Shown here piece by piece: positions 10,520-22,900 of a stretch of 64,000 bases of DNA. Location of the stretch: the NCBI GenBank assembly GCA_002189035.1, contig CM007991.1:992001-1056000 (forward strand). Reading direction: 5' to 3'. Every line of letters begins with the position of its first letter. Position 1 is the first letter of the stretch. The notes under the pieces were generated by a model, which was given only the letters and a program-made list of their open reading frames with translations, ran no database searches and was not told where the DNA came from. The stretch is from Utricularia gibba (Eukaryota; Streptophyta; Magnoliopsida; Lamiales; Lentibulariaceae). The position numbers and the translations under genes are program-made.

Positions 10520-13500
10520 ATGCCGGCCAACGGAGGGAAAAAGTTTCAGAAAACCTACTTCGACGTACTGGGCCTCTGCTGCACCTCCGAGGTTCCGGTC
10601 ATCGAGCGGATTCTGACGTCGCTCGAAGGCGTACACGACTTCTCCGTGGTCGTCCCGACGAAAACTGTGGTTGTCGTTCACGACCCGCTTCTCCTTTCTC
10701 CGGCCGAAATAGGTATGCAATTTCAGCTTTCATGTCAAAGCTTCTTTGTTCTGTGGGTGCGACTGCTATACCTTTAGGAAAGGCGGGAGGGGAAAGGTGG
10801 GGTTTTGGGAAAGCTGGTTAGGATTACGTTGGTGAATCTTTTTAAATCTTTTTCCGGGTTGCTGCCGTGTACGGCGGTTTCTGTTGCATACACGTCAGCA
10901 TACGTTTGTTCCGGCGTGGGTGTCTGCTGAATCACGTTTTCAAAGATTTTATTTTATATTTCAGAATTAAAATATAATTGTTTATGGCTCATATACCTTG
11001 TAATATATTTATTTTATTTGAAGACAAGTTTTTTTATAAAACCTTCGGTTTTAATAAATTATGTTTAGTAATCAATTTTATATATCATTTTTTTCACTAT
11101 AATTTAAAATTGGATTTTGACTAAGTTTGTGTATATATTATTCTAAAGAATGATATACTTAAATTTATTATATAGTTATTTGTATAGTAGTTTAGATTAT
11201 TTTAAATTAGTATTTTTAAAATAAAATCAGTAAAGTTGGAAAAAAAAATGTTCATTTAATTTATACTATAAAGGATTAGAATTTTGTATCAATCACAATT
11301 TAAAATCAATATTTCAATTTTATTTGTTGACCGTTGGTGAGAAAAATTGTTGACTTTCATGTGGGGTTTTGTTGACTTCCGGTTGCAGCAAAAGCTCTGA
11401 ACCAGGCGAGATTGGAGGCAAACATCAGGCCAAAAGGAGCGAGGAGCCACAAGAACAGGCTTCCGAGTCCATACGCATTGGCCTGCGGCGCTCTTCTTCT
11501 ACTCTCATTCCTCAAATACGCTTATCGCCCATTCAGATGGCTGACGATCGGCGCAATCGCAGTCGGCATCATTCCGGTGCTGTTCAAGGCAGTTTCTGCG
11601 ATTCGCAATCTCACAATCGAAATCAACATTCTCATTCTCATAGCGGTTGGAGGTTCGATTGCACTGGAGGATTACTGGGAAGCGGCCACCATTGTTTTCT
11701 TGTTCACAATCGCTGAATGGCTCGAATCCAGCGCCAGCCATAAGGTCTGAAATTGAATTCAGGCTTTTGCGTCGATTTAGGGTTTCGGTTTTCTTGTAAT
11801 CGCTGTTATGGAACAGGCAACAGCTGCAATGTCGTCACTGATCGACGTTGTGCCTCAGAGAGCGGTTATAGCTGAAACAGGGGAGGAAATCAATGCTGAT
11901 GAAGTGAAGTTGAACACAGTTCTAGCTGTGAAAGCTGGGGAAGCGATTCCAATTGATGGGGTTGTTGTTGACGGAACTTGTGAGGTTGATGAAAAGTTCT
12001 TGACCGGCGAATCCTTCCCCATAGCGAAGACCAGGGATTCTCCGGTTTGGGCGAGCACAATCAATCTCAATGGTAAGTATCTCCACTGCAACATCACGAA
12101 ATTAATTTAATAATGAGTACTTCACGAAGTTCTGGTTACTGTCTCATCTTATTATGCGCACACTTTTCAGGTTACGTAACAATTCGAACAACAGCGGTAG
12201 CCGAGGATTGTGTTGTTGCCCGGATGGCGAAACTTGTGGAAGAATCACAGAACAAGAAATCTAAGGTCCAGAGGTTCATGGACAAGTGTGCTAAGTACTA
12301 CACTCCTAGTGAGTAGCGCAATATCGTATTCTTTCATTAATTCTTATCGGCATATTAGAATTGCACAACATTTTCGACTTACGGCATTAAAAAAAAATGC
12401 AGCAATCGTCCTGATATCGGCAGCAGTGGCTTTAGTGCCTGTGATTTTCCATCTTCATAATAAGAGGAAGCTTTTTCATTTGGCCCTGGTTATTCTAGTG
12501 AGTGCATGTCCATGCCCACTTCTTCTTTCCACTCCAGTCGCAATGTTCTGTGCCCTATCAGAAGCTGCAAGACTTGGGATTCTGTTCAAAGGAGCTGAAC
12601 ATGTTGAGACTCTGGCAAAGATCAAGATCATTGGATTCGACAAAACGGGAACCATAACGAAAGGGGAATTTCATGTTTCGGATTTCAGTTGTTTACTGGA
12701 TGATATCACAGTAACTGAGCTTCTACATTGGTACTATTTGCATTCAAGTTCTCTTGATTTTTCTTGCCAAACCTCTAGCTGAACAATGTGTGGTTTATTA
12801 TCCAGGATTTGTAGCATGGAGAGCAAATCAAGCCATCCCATGGCTGCTGCGCTGGTGGATTATGGTCGTGAACACAATGTTCAGTCACTCCCTGATAGCG
12901 TGACTGATTTTCAATCTTATCCTGGTGAAGGGATCTCTGGCCAGATTGACGGTAGATATCTATTTGTTGGAAATCGAAAAATTGCATCAAGAGCACGGTT
13001 CACAGGAGGTAAACAGTTTTTTGGTCTCACTTGTTTCTTCTTTGAAGTCTGGTATTACGTCAAATTTCATAACCCCAATATCATATAAAAATCAGTTCTT
13101 TATGACTGAAATGGAGTGGGCAAGGAATTTACGGTGCATGATGATTATTATAGGCTCTTTAGACGGTTATGGTAGAGAAGGCATGTCAACTGGCTACGTT
13201 TTCATTGGTTCATCTCTCGCTGGAATATTCCACCTAACGGATTCTTGTAGAAGCGGAGCAATGGAAGCTCTGAGGGAACTGAAATCAAACAAGATCAAAA
13301 CTGTAATGCTCACTGGAGATTCAAAAGCGGCAGCTGATTACATTCAGGCTCAGCTAGGAGGAATTCTAGACAATGTTCATGCTGAACTTCTACCTACAGA
13401 CAAGGAACATATCGTGAAAGAGCTTCAAGTGGAGGGCAGGACGGCAATGATTGGGGACGGTGTCAATGATGCTCCAGCTTTGGCTGCAGCAGATATCGGG

Positions 13501-14987
13501 ATATCAATGGGAGTCTCCGGCTCTGCCCTTGCAACAGAAACCGGTGATGTGATTCTTATGACGAATGACATTGGGAGAATTCCAAAAGGTATTAAGCTAG
13601 CGAAGAGTACTCGGAGAAAGATCATTGAGAATGTGATTCTATCCTTTTTGACTAAAGGGGCGGTTCTAGTATTGGCCATCGCGGGCCATCCGCTAGTTTG
13701 GGCAGCAGTGCTTGCCGATGTTGGGACATGCTTGTTGGTTATCTTCAACAGCATGTTACTTCTGAAAGGAAATTTTCATTGCAATTATCCTCGCCGTGGA
13801 CATAAATGCACAAAGCCCCCTGGTTGTTCCCCTAATGGGAAAACATGTTGCTCTAGGAATCAACCGGCAAACAGAGGATGTTGTCCACTTGAGTCTCATG
13901 TTCCGGCTAAAAAATGTAGCAGTAGAGGCGGTTGTTGTGCAGATTGGGAGTTAGAGAAGAAGTGTTGTAATCTCAAATCATCCTCCGGCCACACCCATGG
14001 CGGAAAAGTGTGTTGCTCTGAAGATAGACCTGAAAACAAAGCATTTCTTCCGCCAGAGCCTCATCTTCCTGCCAAAAAGTGTAATGACGGAGGCGGTTGT
14101 TGTGGGGGCTTGGAACCAGAGAAGCAGTGTTGTCATCCCAAATCATCCTCCCATCACTCCCATGGTGGAAAATCGTGTTGCTCCGAAGGCCATGCAGAAA
14201 ACAGTGCCTGTCACCCGCCAAAGTCTCATCTTCCTGCCAAAAACTGTGGCGATGGAGGCGATTGCTGTGCAGACTTGGAATCACAGAAGAAGTGCTGCAA
14301 TACCATATCATCTTGCGGCCCCTCCAATGGAGAAAAGCTGCCTTGCCATGAAGATCAACCTGTAAACAAAGTATTTCTTCCCCCAGAGTGCCATCTTCCT
14401 CCCAAAAAGTGCAGTGATGGAGGCGGTTGTTGTGCAGACTTGGAATCACAGAAGTGCTGCAATACCATATCACCTTCCAGCCCCTCCCATGGTGAAAAGC
14501 TGCCTTGCCATGAAGATCAACCTATAAACAAAGTATATGTTCCCCAGAGTGCCATCTTCCTCCCAAAAAGTGCAGTGATGGAGGCGGTTGTTGTGCGGAC
14601 TTGGAATCACAGAAGAAGTGCTGTGATCCCAAATCATCGGCTGGCCAAGCCGCAGAAGATGCAGACTGCGCCCGTCGTCCTCACGGCCACCGTGAAGGAC
14701 ATTCTCACGAAAGGAAAACTGATAAAAGCCTCCAACCACCGGGTAAGTGCTGTCCCACTAAATCCTCCTCCTCCTGTCATCACAAGCACGGCGGAGGTGA
14801 ACAACATAGCTCCCCCCATTGCCACGCCACTGGAGATGGAAAACATTCCGATCATGACCACGGTCACCAGCACGGCGATCCGCCGTTGGCGGTGAATCAG
14901 CAACACGATTGCTGCTCAAGCCATGATCATGAAAATCTTCAAACTGTGCGAAGCGAGATACACAAGAGTAGCTGCATCCATTATTAG
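10520..14987 (+). CDS. Heavy-metal P1B-2 ATPase (Zn/Cd, HMA2/3/4-like)
   Basis: Plant P1B-2 ATPases export or sequester Zn2+/Cd2+ by ATP hydrolysis at the plasma membrane or tonoplast. Seven exons join in frame: 10520-10712, 11389-11744, 11817-12072, 12171-12308, 12403-12730, 12806-13008 and from 13154. The N-terminal metal-binding domain has the plant CCTSE motif (GLCCTSEV). Also present are TGES (actuator), DKTGT (phosphorylated Asp), SSHP (HP locus), [13 protein letters not shown], and the last-helix ADVGTCLLV segment. The membrane metal site reads CPCP, where the residue after CPC is normally Gly or Ala. A long Cys/His-rich tail holds five 55-residue repeat units. Within the fifth unit, CCCC at 14542-14545 has one C fewer than the previous unit. 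As sequenced, the frame therefore stops at 14895, but the other frame continues to 14987 with a His-rich end ([12 protein letters not shown]) typical of HMA tails. Confidence 0.9.
13891..14640 (+). repeat. 165-bp tandem coding repeats in metal-ATPase tail
   Basis: Equivalent points of the unit (the gag/aag that begins the E/K-S-H-LPAKK segment) fall at 13891, 14056, 14221, 14386 and 14547. Spacing is 165, 165, 165 and 161 bases. The last interval is short by one AAG codon (QKCC against QKKCC) and one further base, the frameshift. Each unit encodes about 55 residues with CC pairs ([17 protein letters not shown]) and HSHGG-like histidines, which fits a metal-binding tail. Confidence 0.9.
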
Positions 14988-15569
14988 GAATAGCCTGATT
15001 TGGTTGGTATCCTTGACTTTGGTAATTTATGATCCATATTCCAAATTAAAAAAAACATATATATATATATATATATATATTAGTATTTTTTTGAAAATCG
15101 ATTTATAGGCATCTGGATCAGAATTATTATTAATATAACAGATACTTAAGCCAAGCGTTACACAAAAGCGATAGGTGAAAACTGTAAAAATATTATTTGG
15201 TTGAAGATTTACTGCGGTGAAAAAAAAAATATATTGAATTAAATGACGACAATGGGGTCCCATTAAGCGTATCTTCAAGATATGGGGGGCCCAAGGGAAA
15301 AAGGTTTGGAGGGAAAGGGAAGCAGCACAGCTGGAAGTTGTGTCGGTATTTTGTTTTTGTTTTTTTAATCACCACAATAAAAAGAAAAAGAAAAAGAAAA
15401 GATGATGACGTGGCGATTAGGCGATGCTGGTTTTGGAAAGTTGACCTGACAATATAATATTTAATTCCCAAAAATGCACAATAAAATCTCCATCCCGTGT
15501 TCCATTTCCAGCAATGGGAGGCGCCTTCTCCCTCCAAGTATTAGACGGGGAGAGGCTTGCATGCGGAGG
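14988..15569. other. Spacer between metal ATPase and MIR169
   Basis: Contains a short AT microsatellite at about 15057-15080 and A/T-rich sequence. The last 100-150 bases probably hold the MIR169 promoter; an ataatattt element lies near 15452. No coding sequence is supported. Confidence 0.45.
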
Positions 15570-15672
15570 AGGAGAGCGGATTGCAGCCAAGGATGATTTG
15601 CCGGCATCCCGCAGCTGCCGGCGGCGCCCTGCGTGCCCGGCAAGTTGTCCTTGGCTATAACTCGCTCTTCTC
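15570..15672 (+). ncRNA. MIR169: MIR169 precursor hairpin
   Basis: A miR169-type mature sequence lies at 15584-15604: CAGCCAAGGATGA followed by TTTGCCGG. It differs from the commonest family form by T for C at the fourteenth base. The opposite arm at 15639-15659 (GGCAAGTTGTCC then TTGGCTATA) pairs with it along its length with few mismatches and looks like the known miR169 star strand. The loop (15605-15638) is GC-rich, and the stem continues outward, with gagcg near 15573-15578 pairing with cgctc near 15663. miR169 family members guide cleavage of NF-YA (HAP2) transcription-factor mRNAs and respond to drought and nitrogen status. The primary transcript ends are unknown. Confidence 0.92.
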
Positions 15673-16908
15673 TCATCATGCCAGCCTCTCTCTGCCGCCG
15701 ACCATCGGAAACGCTGCACTGCATTGCCATTCAGATCCGGATGAACCCCAAACTCGATCCAATCTCGTTTCGCAGGAATGCACTATTACATCATTCAGAA
15801 CAATGAAACTGTTAGTCATCCCAATGCACTAATCCACCCTGCCGGAAACTTCCCAGACCGTCGTCGGCTCGGCCACCAGCGACGATGCAATGGGATTCCG
15901 TGTACATATAGATAGGTACACACACCAGGCCCTGGTTACATTGCTTCTTTTTTTAATACGCAAATGGGAGGATTGGGATCTGACTCGACAGCCTGGAGGA
16001 GAAGCTATCCGCTGTTCTTGCCATCTTCCCCCTGCCTGTCCTCACTACTTTTCATCTCATTTTTTGGTGCTATTCGTTATGTGCTGATTATATCACTCAC
16101 AGTAGTTTTAGGGTTTTTTTTTCGTGATCACATACTTATTTTCGGGAATTAAATAAATATCCAATTTAAATTGTCGGAACAACAGACGCAGACCAAGTGG
16201 AGGAGGCGAGCTGTTTCTGGCGAGCATCACATGAACTCAGACCCCTGCCTATATTTTATTTGCACCTTTCAAATATTTATTTGCCTTTTTTTTATTTTAG
16301 TGCGTATCATTGACAGAAGGAAAGTTATATGAGTTAACATCTCCCGATGCTATGTGAATACATAGCACGCTTTAAGTATAAAATATTTTATAAAATTTTA
16401 ATTTAATTAAAATTAGTTCACACATAAAAAAAATACTAATTCACCTATTCAAAAATTTAAAATTCATATGTAAATTGATACTCTTGCTATTGCATTCAAA
16501 TTTTCAACATCATTTTCATCATTATAATAATCAAATTGTAATATCATAGTTACCAAAATTATAAAGAATAAGATATTATTAGTATTTTCAGTAAATTAAC
16601 TGTTTTTCTTTGTCTGCTTAATATTATTTTCAGCATTTTATATATGTATATATATAAAAAAAAAGCAATTTGAAACCAAAACGGATCGAACTTGGGATCC
16701 TTGTCATTCTAGGGGGAATATTGCCAAATAGGCTAATGCATTGAGCCAATGAAATTAATGACAAGTTTAGTGATGTCGAACGCAAGTAATCACACCACAC
16801 CTAAATTATTCCGCCACGCGATTTCTTAGTAAAAAGTTTCCAAGAGATTTAGTGGTTTGGTTAAAAGCTACCTACACATCTGTGATGTTAGTTCGGGGTT
16901 GCTTTTGG
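15673..16908. other. Spacer downstream of MIR169
   Basis: Probably includes the 3' part of the MIR169 primary transcript, then AT-rich DNA. No protein or RNA gene is recognised. Confidence 0.5.
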
Positions 16909-19900
16909 CTATTCTGCACCTGGATCCTCGTTTCGTTCTCCACCTGGAAAACGCAGATAGTTGGATTTATGAGGTGGAGGTGGAGATGCCAAGTAGGGAA
17001 CTATTTTACCTCTCCTCCCGCAGCGACACACATTGAAGAATTCTCCTAGAGGTCGCTGAGGGACTGGGATCAGCTTGCCGATGGCGGCCAGGGGCCAGCT
17101 GTGTGGAGAAGATGAAGAACGAGGATATAAACAGTGCACCTGATATAAACAGTGCAATGCGGGGATGATATAAACAGTGCACCTGATAGCACCGATGATA
17201 AGGGAGACGAGCCACAGCTGCCAGCTGAGGCGAACCGTTGTGGCGAACTTCCCGAGAAAGAAGATGATCATAACCTGTGCAGGAGTTGAAAAAGGAAGGC
17301 AAAATGTGGCGCAGAGTGAGGATCGCAACAAAGACAGCGCTGCTGCTGCTACTTGTATTAAAACAGCAGAACAATACCTGAAGCACCACTTCCAGTCCCA
17401 CTATTGCCATGAAGAGATGGTTTTTAGTGACTCCCTTGAAAACATTGATTTCATCCGGCTTGCGAGCGTTAAATTCGTTGAACACCTATCATGGAGACAC
17501 ACCATATATGACCGTTGAAGAAGGTCAAATAGAAGAGCACAGAATAAGGTTTGCTGGGAATCAAGGATGTCCAATAGGAGTTTTGCCTATGGGGGCTTAC
17601 CTGACAGAACACAAATGCATTGAATATCAAAGTGTTCCTCACTAGAAAGGCATGATCAATAGAATGGTGCTGCAGATGCAAGATCCTTATTCCCGCGAAA
17701 TTGAGGACTAGCAGAATTGCCACTTGATAGACAGCCTAAAAATAAGAGTTAGTGTCAACCATTCGGATCAATAGGAAGAACAATGAGCATTATAACACGT
17801 CAAAAAAACCAGAATAATCAACACCTGTATTATCAAATTCCTCCACATGATATTGGTTATAAGGGGCTCCCTGTACCAGACAAAGAATTCTGGGTCAGCA
17901 CTAGATGGGTATTCAAACAAACAACAAAACGCATGGAGGTCCCCCTGTAAATTTGAACCACCAAAATAAAATGCAAGCTAATGCTACCTTCTACCAACTG
18001 GTGGCCTCTGCATGAGACGATCTGTAGGTGGCTCTGTTGCTAGTGCTAGAGCTCCTAGAGTGTCCATAATTAGATTCACCCAGAGAAGCTGTGGAGACCC
18101 CAAATTTAATTAGTCTTTCGGAAATGGATTAGTTCATCATTTTTTGAGAGAAAGAAATTATTAAATTGAAAGAAAGAAAGGGCATACCTGCACTGCGTTT
18201 AGAGGAACATCGCCGGCAGAAATGGCTGCAACAACATTGATAACTAAAGCAGCAACATTGACTGTCAGCTGAAACTGTATAAATTTCTGAATATTTGCAT
18301 AAACAGATCTACCCCATCGCACAACCTACATTCACAAGAATCAAACCAGTGGACTAGGGGTTGAAGGAGGGGAAGCTTTCTAAGCATGAAAGAGCAGTTA
18401 AATATGCAGACTGCAAACCTTCACAACTGAAGAAAAATTGTCATCCAATATAATAATATCTGCACTCTCTTTTGCAACCTCGGTGCCTTGAATACCCATA
18501 GCCAAACCAATATCAGCCTACATACATAGCAGAATGGGCATATGAGAAAAAATAGTGATAACCCAAATGAAGAGGGTAGATTTAAAAAAACGCATTACTT
18601 ATTTTTTCCTGGCAGGACAAACATGTAATTTCAGCATACAAAGATGATATAACAAGTCTTTTAGGCGGAAAGCTGATACTAATATATCATTCCAAGTAAT
18701 AAAAGCCAACCATCACGCAAATAAAATTCCTATTTAAGTTAAACATATCAAAATCCTAAAACATTGACGAGAGCACGCCACAGAAGTGATGTTGCAAGAT
18801 CCATAAAGTGGACAATGAAAACAAAATAAGGAAACAAAACTCACATTTTTCTTATCAAAGACAAAAAAAAAAAAGAAACAAAAAAAATGTAGCGTTTCAA
18901 TTTGAGTACAAAAGAAAAGGGAACCTGCATATCTATAATTCTGGTTAATCTAATTCCGACGGAAATCTAAAACAACATATGTGGTCAAAATTGAAAAAAG
19001 TATACAACATTCTCGAACAAACATTTTGACACAAATCAAGAGAATACAAACCTCGTGAAGTGCAGGAGCATCATTAGTACCATCTCCAGTCACTGCGACC
19101 ACATGCCCTCTCTTCCTTAGAGCCTGTACAAGCAGTAGCTTATCATTGGGCGAAGATCTACCCATCACCTGTCACATAAAAAGGTGTTTCCACTATTCAG
19201 CAACTAGAACAAACAGTAAATGTAAAATAAATATTCAACTCCTACCGAAATCTTTTCAGCCACTTCTAGCCTCTGTGCCTCGGACATATTCCGAAATGTC
19301 TTCCCTTCAATAAGATTGGGCTCAGTAGCATCTGCATCTGACTCTAATATCCCGCATTCAAGTGCTATTGCTCTAGCTGTTTGAACATTGTCTCCAGTAA
19401 CCATGCGCACCTAAATGATTTTTAAACTCCATCATCATCAGACAAACCACACACAACTATTTCATATTCAAGATCAGGAAGCCAAAGATTGGAGGAGAAA
19501 AATTGAAGTGCCACTCAAATTGAATAAAGAAAAACCTTGACACCAGCACTCGTGCATAACTGGACTGCATCCCTTACTCCAGGTCGACAAGGATCCTATG
19601 GAAGAATGAATACACATAATTAATGCATTTTACACAGATCATATAATATGTTAAGAAGAGCGAATAAGCACCTTGATACCAACAATAGCAAGCAAAATGA
19701 GATCCTCCTCGGGTAAAGCCCAATCCTCAAGCTCCTCATCAGAAGCCGGAACTTCCTCACTTTTGCACGTCGTGTAAGCAAGTGCAACACAACGGAGACT
19801 TCCAGCTGCCATATCTTCTATTGCTTTCTTATAATAGGATAACTGAAAAAAAAAAATTGAAGCTCAACACCTTAGTTAAAGCCATAAGATACATTTACGG

Positions 19901-22900
19901 TAAGGTTTACATGAGGATTAATTCCATCACTTTGAAAGGTAAGTTCTCATAAAGCATCAAAACAAAAGAAACCGGAGATAAGTAACCTTATAGCTGTCCA
20001 TGGTAACAACACTACCAGTTGCATCGAGATAGCTAGAGCAACAAGCAAGAACAATTTCTGCAGCACCTTTCCAGTGAACGTGAAATTCAGAATTTGGCTG
20101 CCAACAAATAATAATCACATCAGGCTACTTAACCCAAAAAAAAAAAACATCAATACTAGGGAAAACAGAAATAATAGAAGTCTGAACGACAGAAACTTGC
20201 TTTTTTTAAGGCCACGCCTCCACGCTTTTTCTCTGAATTAAAGGGAAAGGCATGAAGAATCACCGACTGTGATCTAATATCAGCGAAATCCATCCCAAGC
20301 TAATAACAAATAAGAAAAATCAAGAACAAGAAATGGAGATGCAACGAAATAGGAATATTCAGAAAAATAAAATCAGGAAAATACACTTATTCCCCATTGC
20401 AGAATTGCCTTCTCTGTTGGTGACCCTGAAATCTCCAGAGTATTACCCTATTTTGAAACCACCCATGTACAATTTTAGATAACAAATCGTGTAAAAGAAA
20501 TAAAATTAACCTCAGTGCCAGACAAGCAGTGAACACATAAGTGAACCCATCAATTAAGAGTGGCAAAGTGAGTAACAAACACACAACCCCTGCATTTGAT
20601 ATCTCAAAATAATATTATAATAGAATACAACCTCAGATAAAAAAACGCTTCCGGTGGTGTTCTGTGCAATGCCCTCAACGAGCAAAGATAAAACCCTATG
20701 TGGAAATGCGGACTTGTTATCAGGAGGATGCACCTTCTGTCCACAAGCATATGCCTCAACCACTGTCATCTATTCAGAGTATTGCCAAGGTCAACTAAAA
20801 TACGACTTGCTTTATTACCCCCCCCCCCCCCCCAACAGATACATACACCCAAATGTGGAGTTAGATGGTAACCTGATTCAAAGTTAAAGTTCCAGTTTTG
20901 TCACTGCAAATTGTCGTTGCCGAACCCATTGTCTCACATGCTGATAGTCTTCTAACCTGGTACCCATATAAAAAGATGAAGAGAAATGCATTTTGATTCT
21001 CCTGTTGGGATTAATGCAGTATGCGTACCAATGCCTTATCAACCATCATTTTTTTCATCGAATATGCCAACCTATGACATAATAAATGAAAGAATCAGAG
21101 ATTTCAAATCCCAGAAGAAAATTAATAGGTCGTATGAAATATGTTTACTATAGTCTATTGCATATCAAGCCTGATTATCAGACGTTAAAATAAGAACAAA
21201 CTTACGTTAGTGTAACAGCAAGTGGAAGACCTTCTGGAACAGCAACGACAACTATGGTGACCTGAAAATTTTTCGAAATTATACAAATAAAAAGATGGGA
21301 ACAAAAAAAAAAAGATTAATGAGAAGTCAATACGTACAGCAACTGTGAAAATCCTTATGAAGCTGTTTATTGCATCACCAAATGAAGTCCTTCCAGCCAC
21401 AAACTGAACACTGCCGTCAGCATTTCTAGTGTGTCCTGTGAAAAGCCTGCAAGAATACAAGCTTTACCAATGCAATGGCCTCACCAGATTTAACCCGAAG
21501 AAGATAACCCATTACACCTGCAACTACCTGATAACAAGAACTACTAGAACTATAACAGCCACTGCTAGGCCAACTGTACCAATAAACGTGGCCACACCAT
21601 TTAGACGCACCTAAATAAGCAAACATGTAATTAGGATCAAAATACACCGAGCGTGTTGCAAAGCCACAACCATACCTGCAAAGGTGTTTCTTCACCATTA
21701 TCCTCAGATATACTTGCCATGAGCAGGCCCCACTCCGTGTTGATTCCCACACTCGTGACCTGCATCAAAATCAAGAAACTACTGAATACAAAGTTACATC
21801 CTCTCAATTGGATACAAAAATAAGAAATGTGAACATGTTTACAAACCACAGCCAAGACATGAAAATGCATCTTGAATGAAAAACATCATGCACAAATCCT
21901 ACTGTGAAAAATACCAGGAAACAAAGCAGCGCTGCAACAACTTGGAAGGAACAAGGTGTACATGAACCTTTGACAAGACCATCGATGGGTGAGAGTGAGT
22001 GTCGTAGCACACCATCACAAAGAATGGAAATCAAGCAGAGCTCCCAGACAGTGGACTTGTCATGAGGAGGTCTACTTAGTACGGTTTGTGTGCAACTATA
22101 TTCATTGGGTAAAACCAGTACATGGCTCCGTATGAAGTGATTTCAAGACGTAAAGGTATTGGGGCCTGACTTGATCGCAAGGGAGAAAAGATGATACAAG
22201 TTAGAAAAGAGATTTGGGGAAAAACAGTGATGGAGGTCAGAATACTTCCTGGAAGACGACCAGGTCAACCTGCCATGGTCTCCTCGGATGGAAATGTGTT
22301 GAGGGGAGGAAGTTCTGACACGTTTGGATCAAGTCCCATCTGAGCTAGTTGGGCACAAGAAGCGGTTGGCGAGATAGAAGTCTGGATTGAACTACTTATG
22401 TGTAGGAAAGCAGAAGCGTGGTGAGACTTGAGACAGTTGCGAGATGTGATGTGGTCATGGTATGAGACTAGCAGATGTAAGGAGCACATTCGGTAGTTAT
22501 CGTGGGCTATGGAGTAACAACTTCAAGGAACTAAGTGACATCCACGGTATAGGTGAAGAGGGCAAGGAAGGACCGTAATGGGTGTGACGCTTTGCCTAGT
22601 GCCAGAATGGGTGAGCAGTGGAGGAGATGAATGGAATAAGGAGGTAATAACCATAATACCTAGGGGGCATCAAGTGTTGATCCACACCATAAAAGGAAGT
22701 ATCATAGCAATAAAAGGAAGGCATGTCTACTAATGATAAAATTCTAGTGAATCATAACGATAAATTCAGTAAGCATGAGGGTTATTAAATGAATTCGCCA
22801 AATTAGTGCGCAATCACGAATTTAAACAATACCAGCATGCTTCCATAACCATCAGCAACCTTGCAGCCTGACATAAGAAATGGAGCTCGTATTGGATCCT

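Noticed and set aside
13973-14473. Long minus-strand frame opposite the metal-ATPase tail
   Set aside because: Its apparent repeats only mirror the 165-bp units of the coding strand, and no start or splice context supports it.
15417-15832. Protein-like frames on both strands over the MIR169 region
   Set aside because: They overlap the hairpin, have arbitrary composition, and the microRNA arms explain the conserved sequence.
16672-16760. Sequence reminiscent of a tRNA-derived SINE (gatcgaacttgggatcc)
   Set aside because: No complete A and B boxes, no poly-A end and no flanking duplication could be seen.
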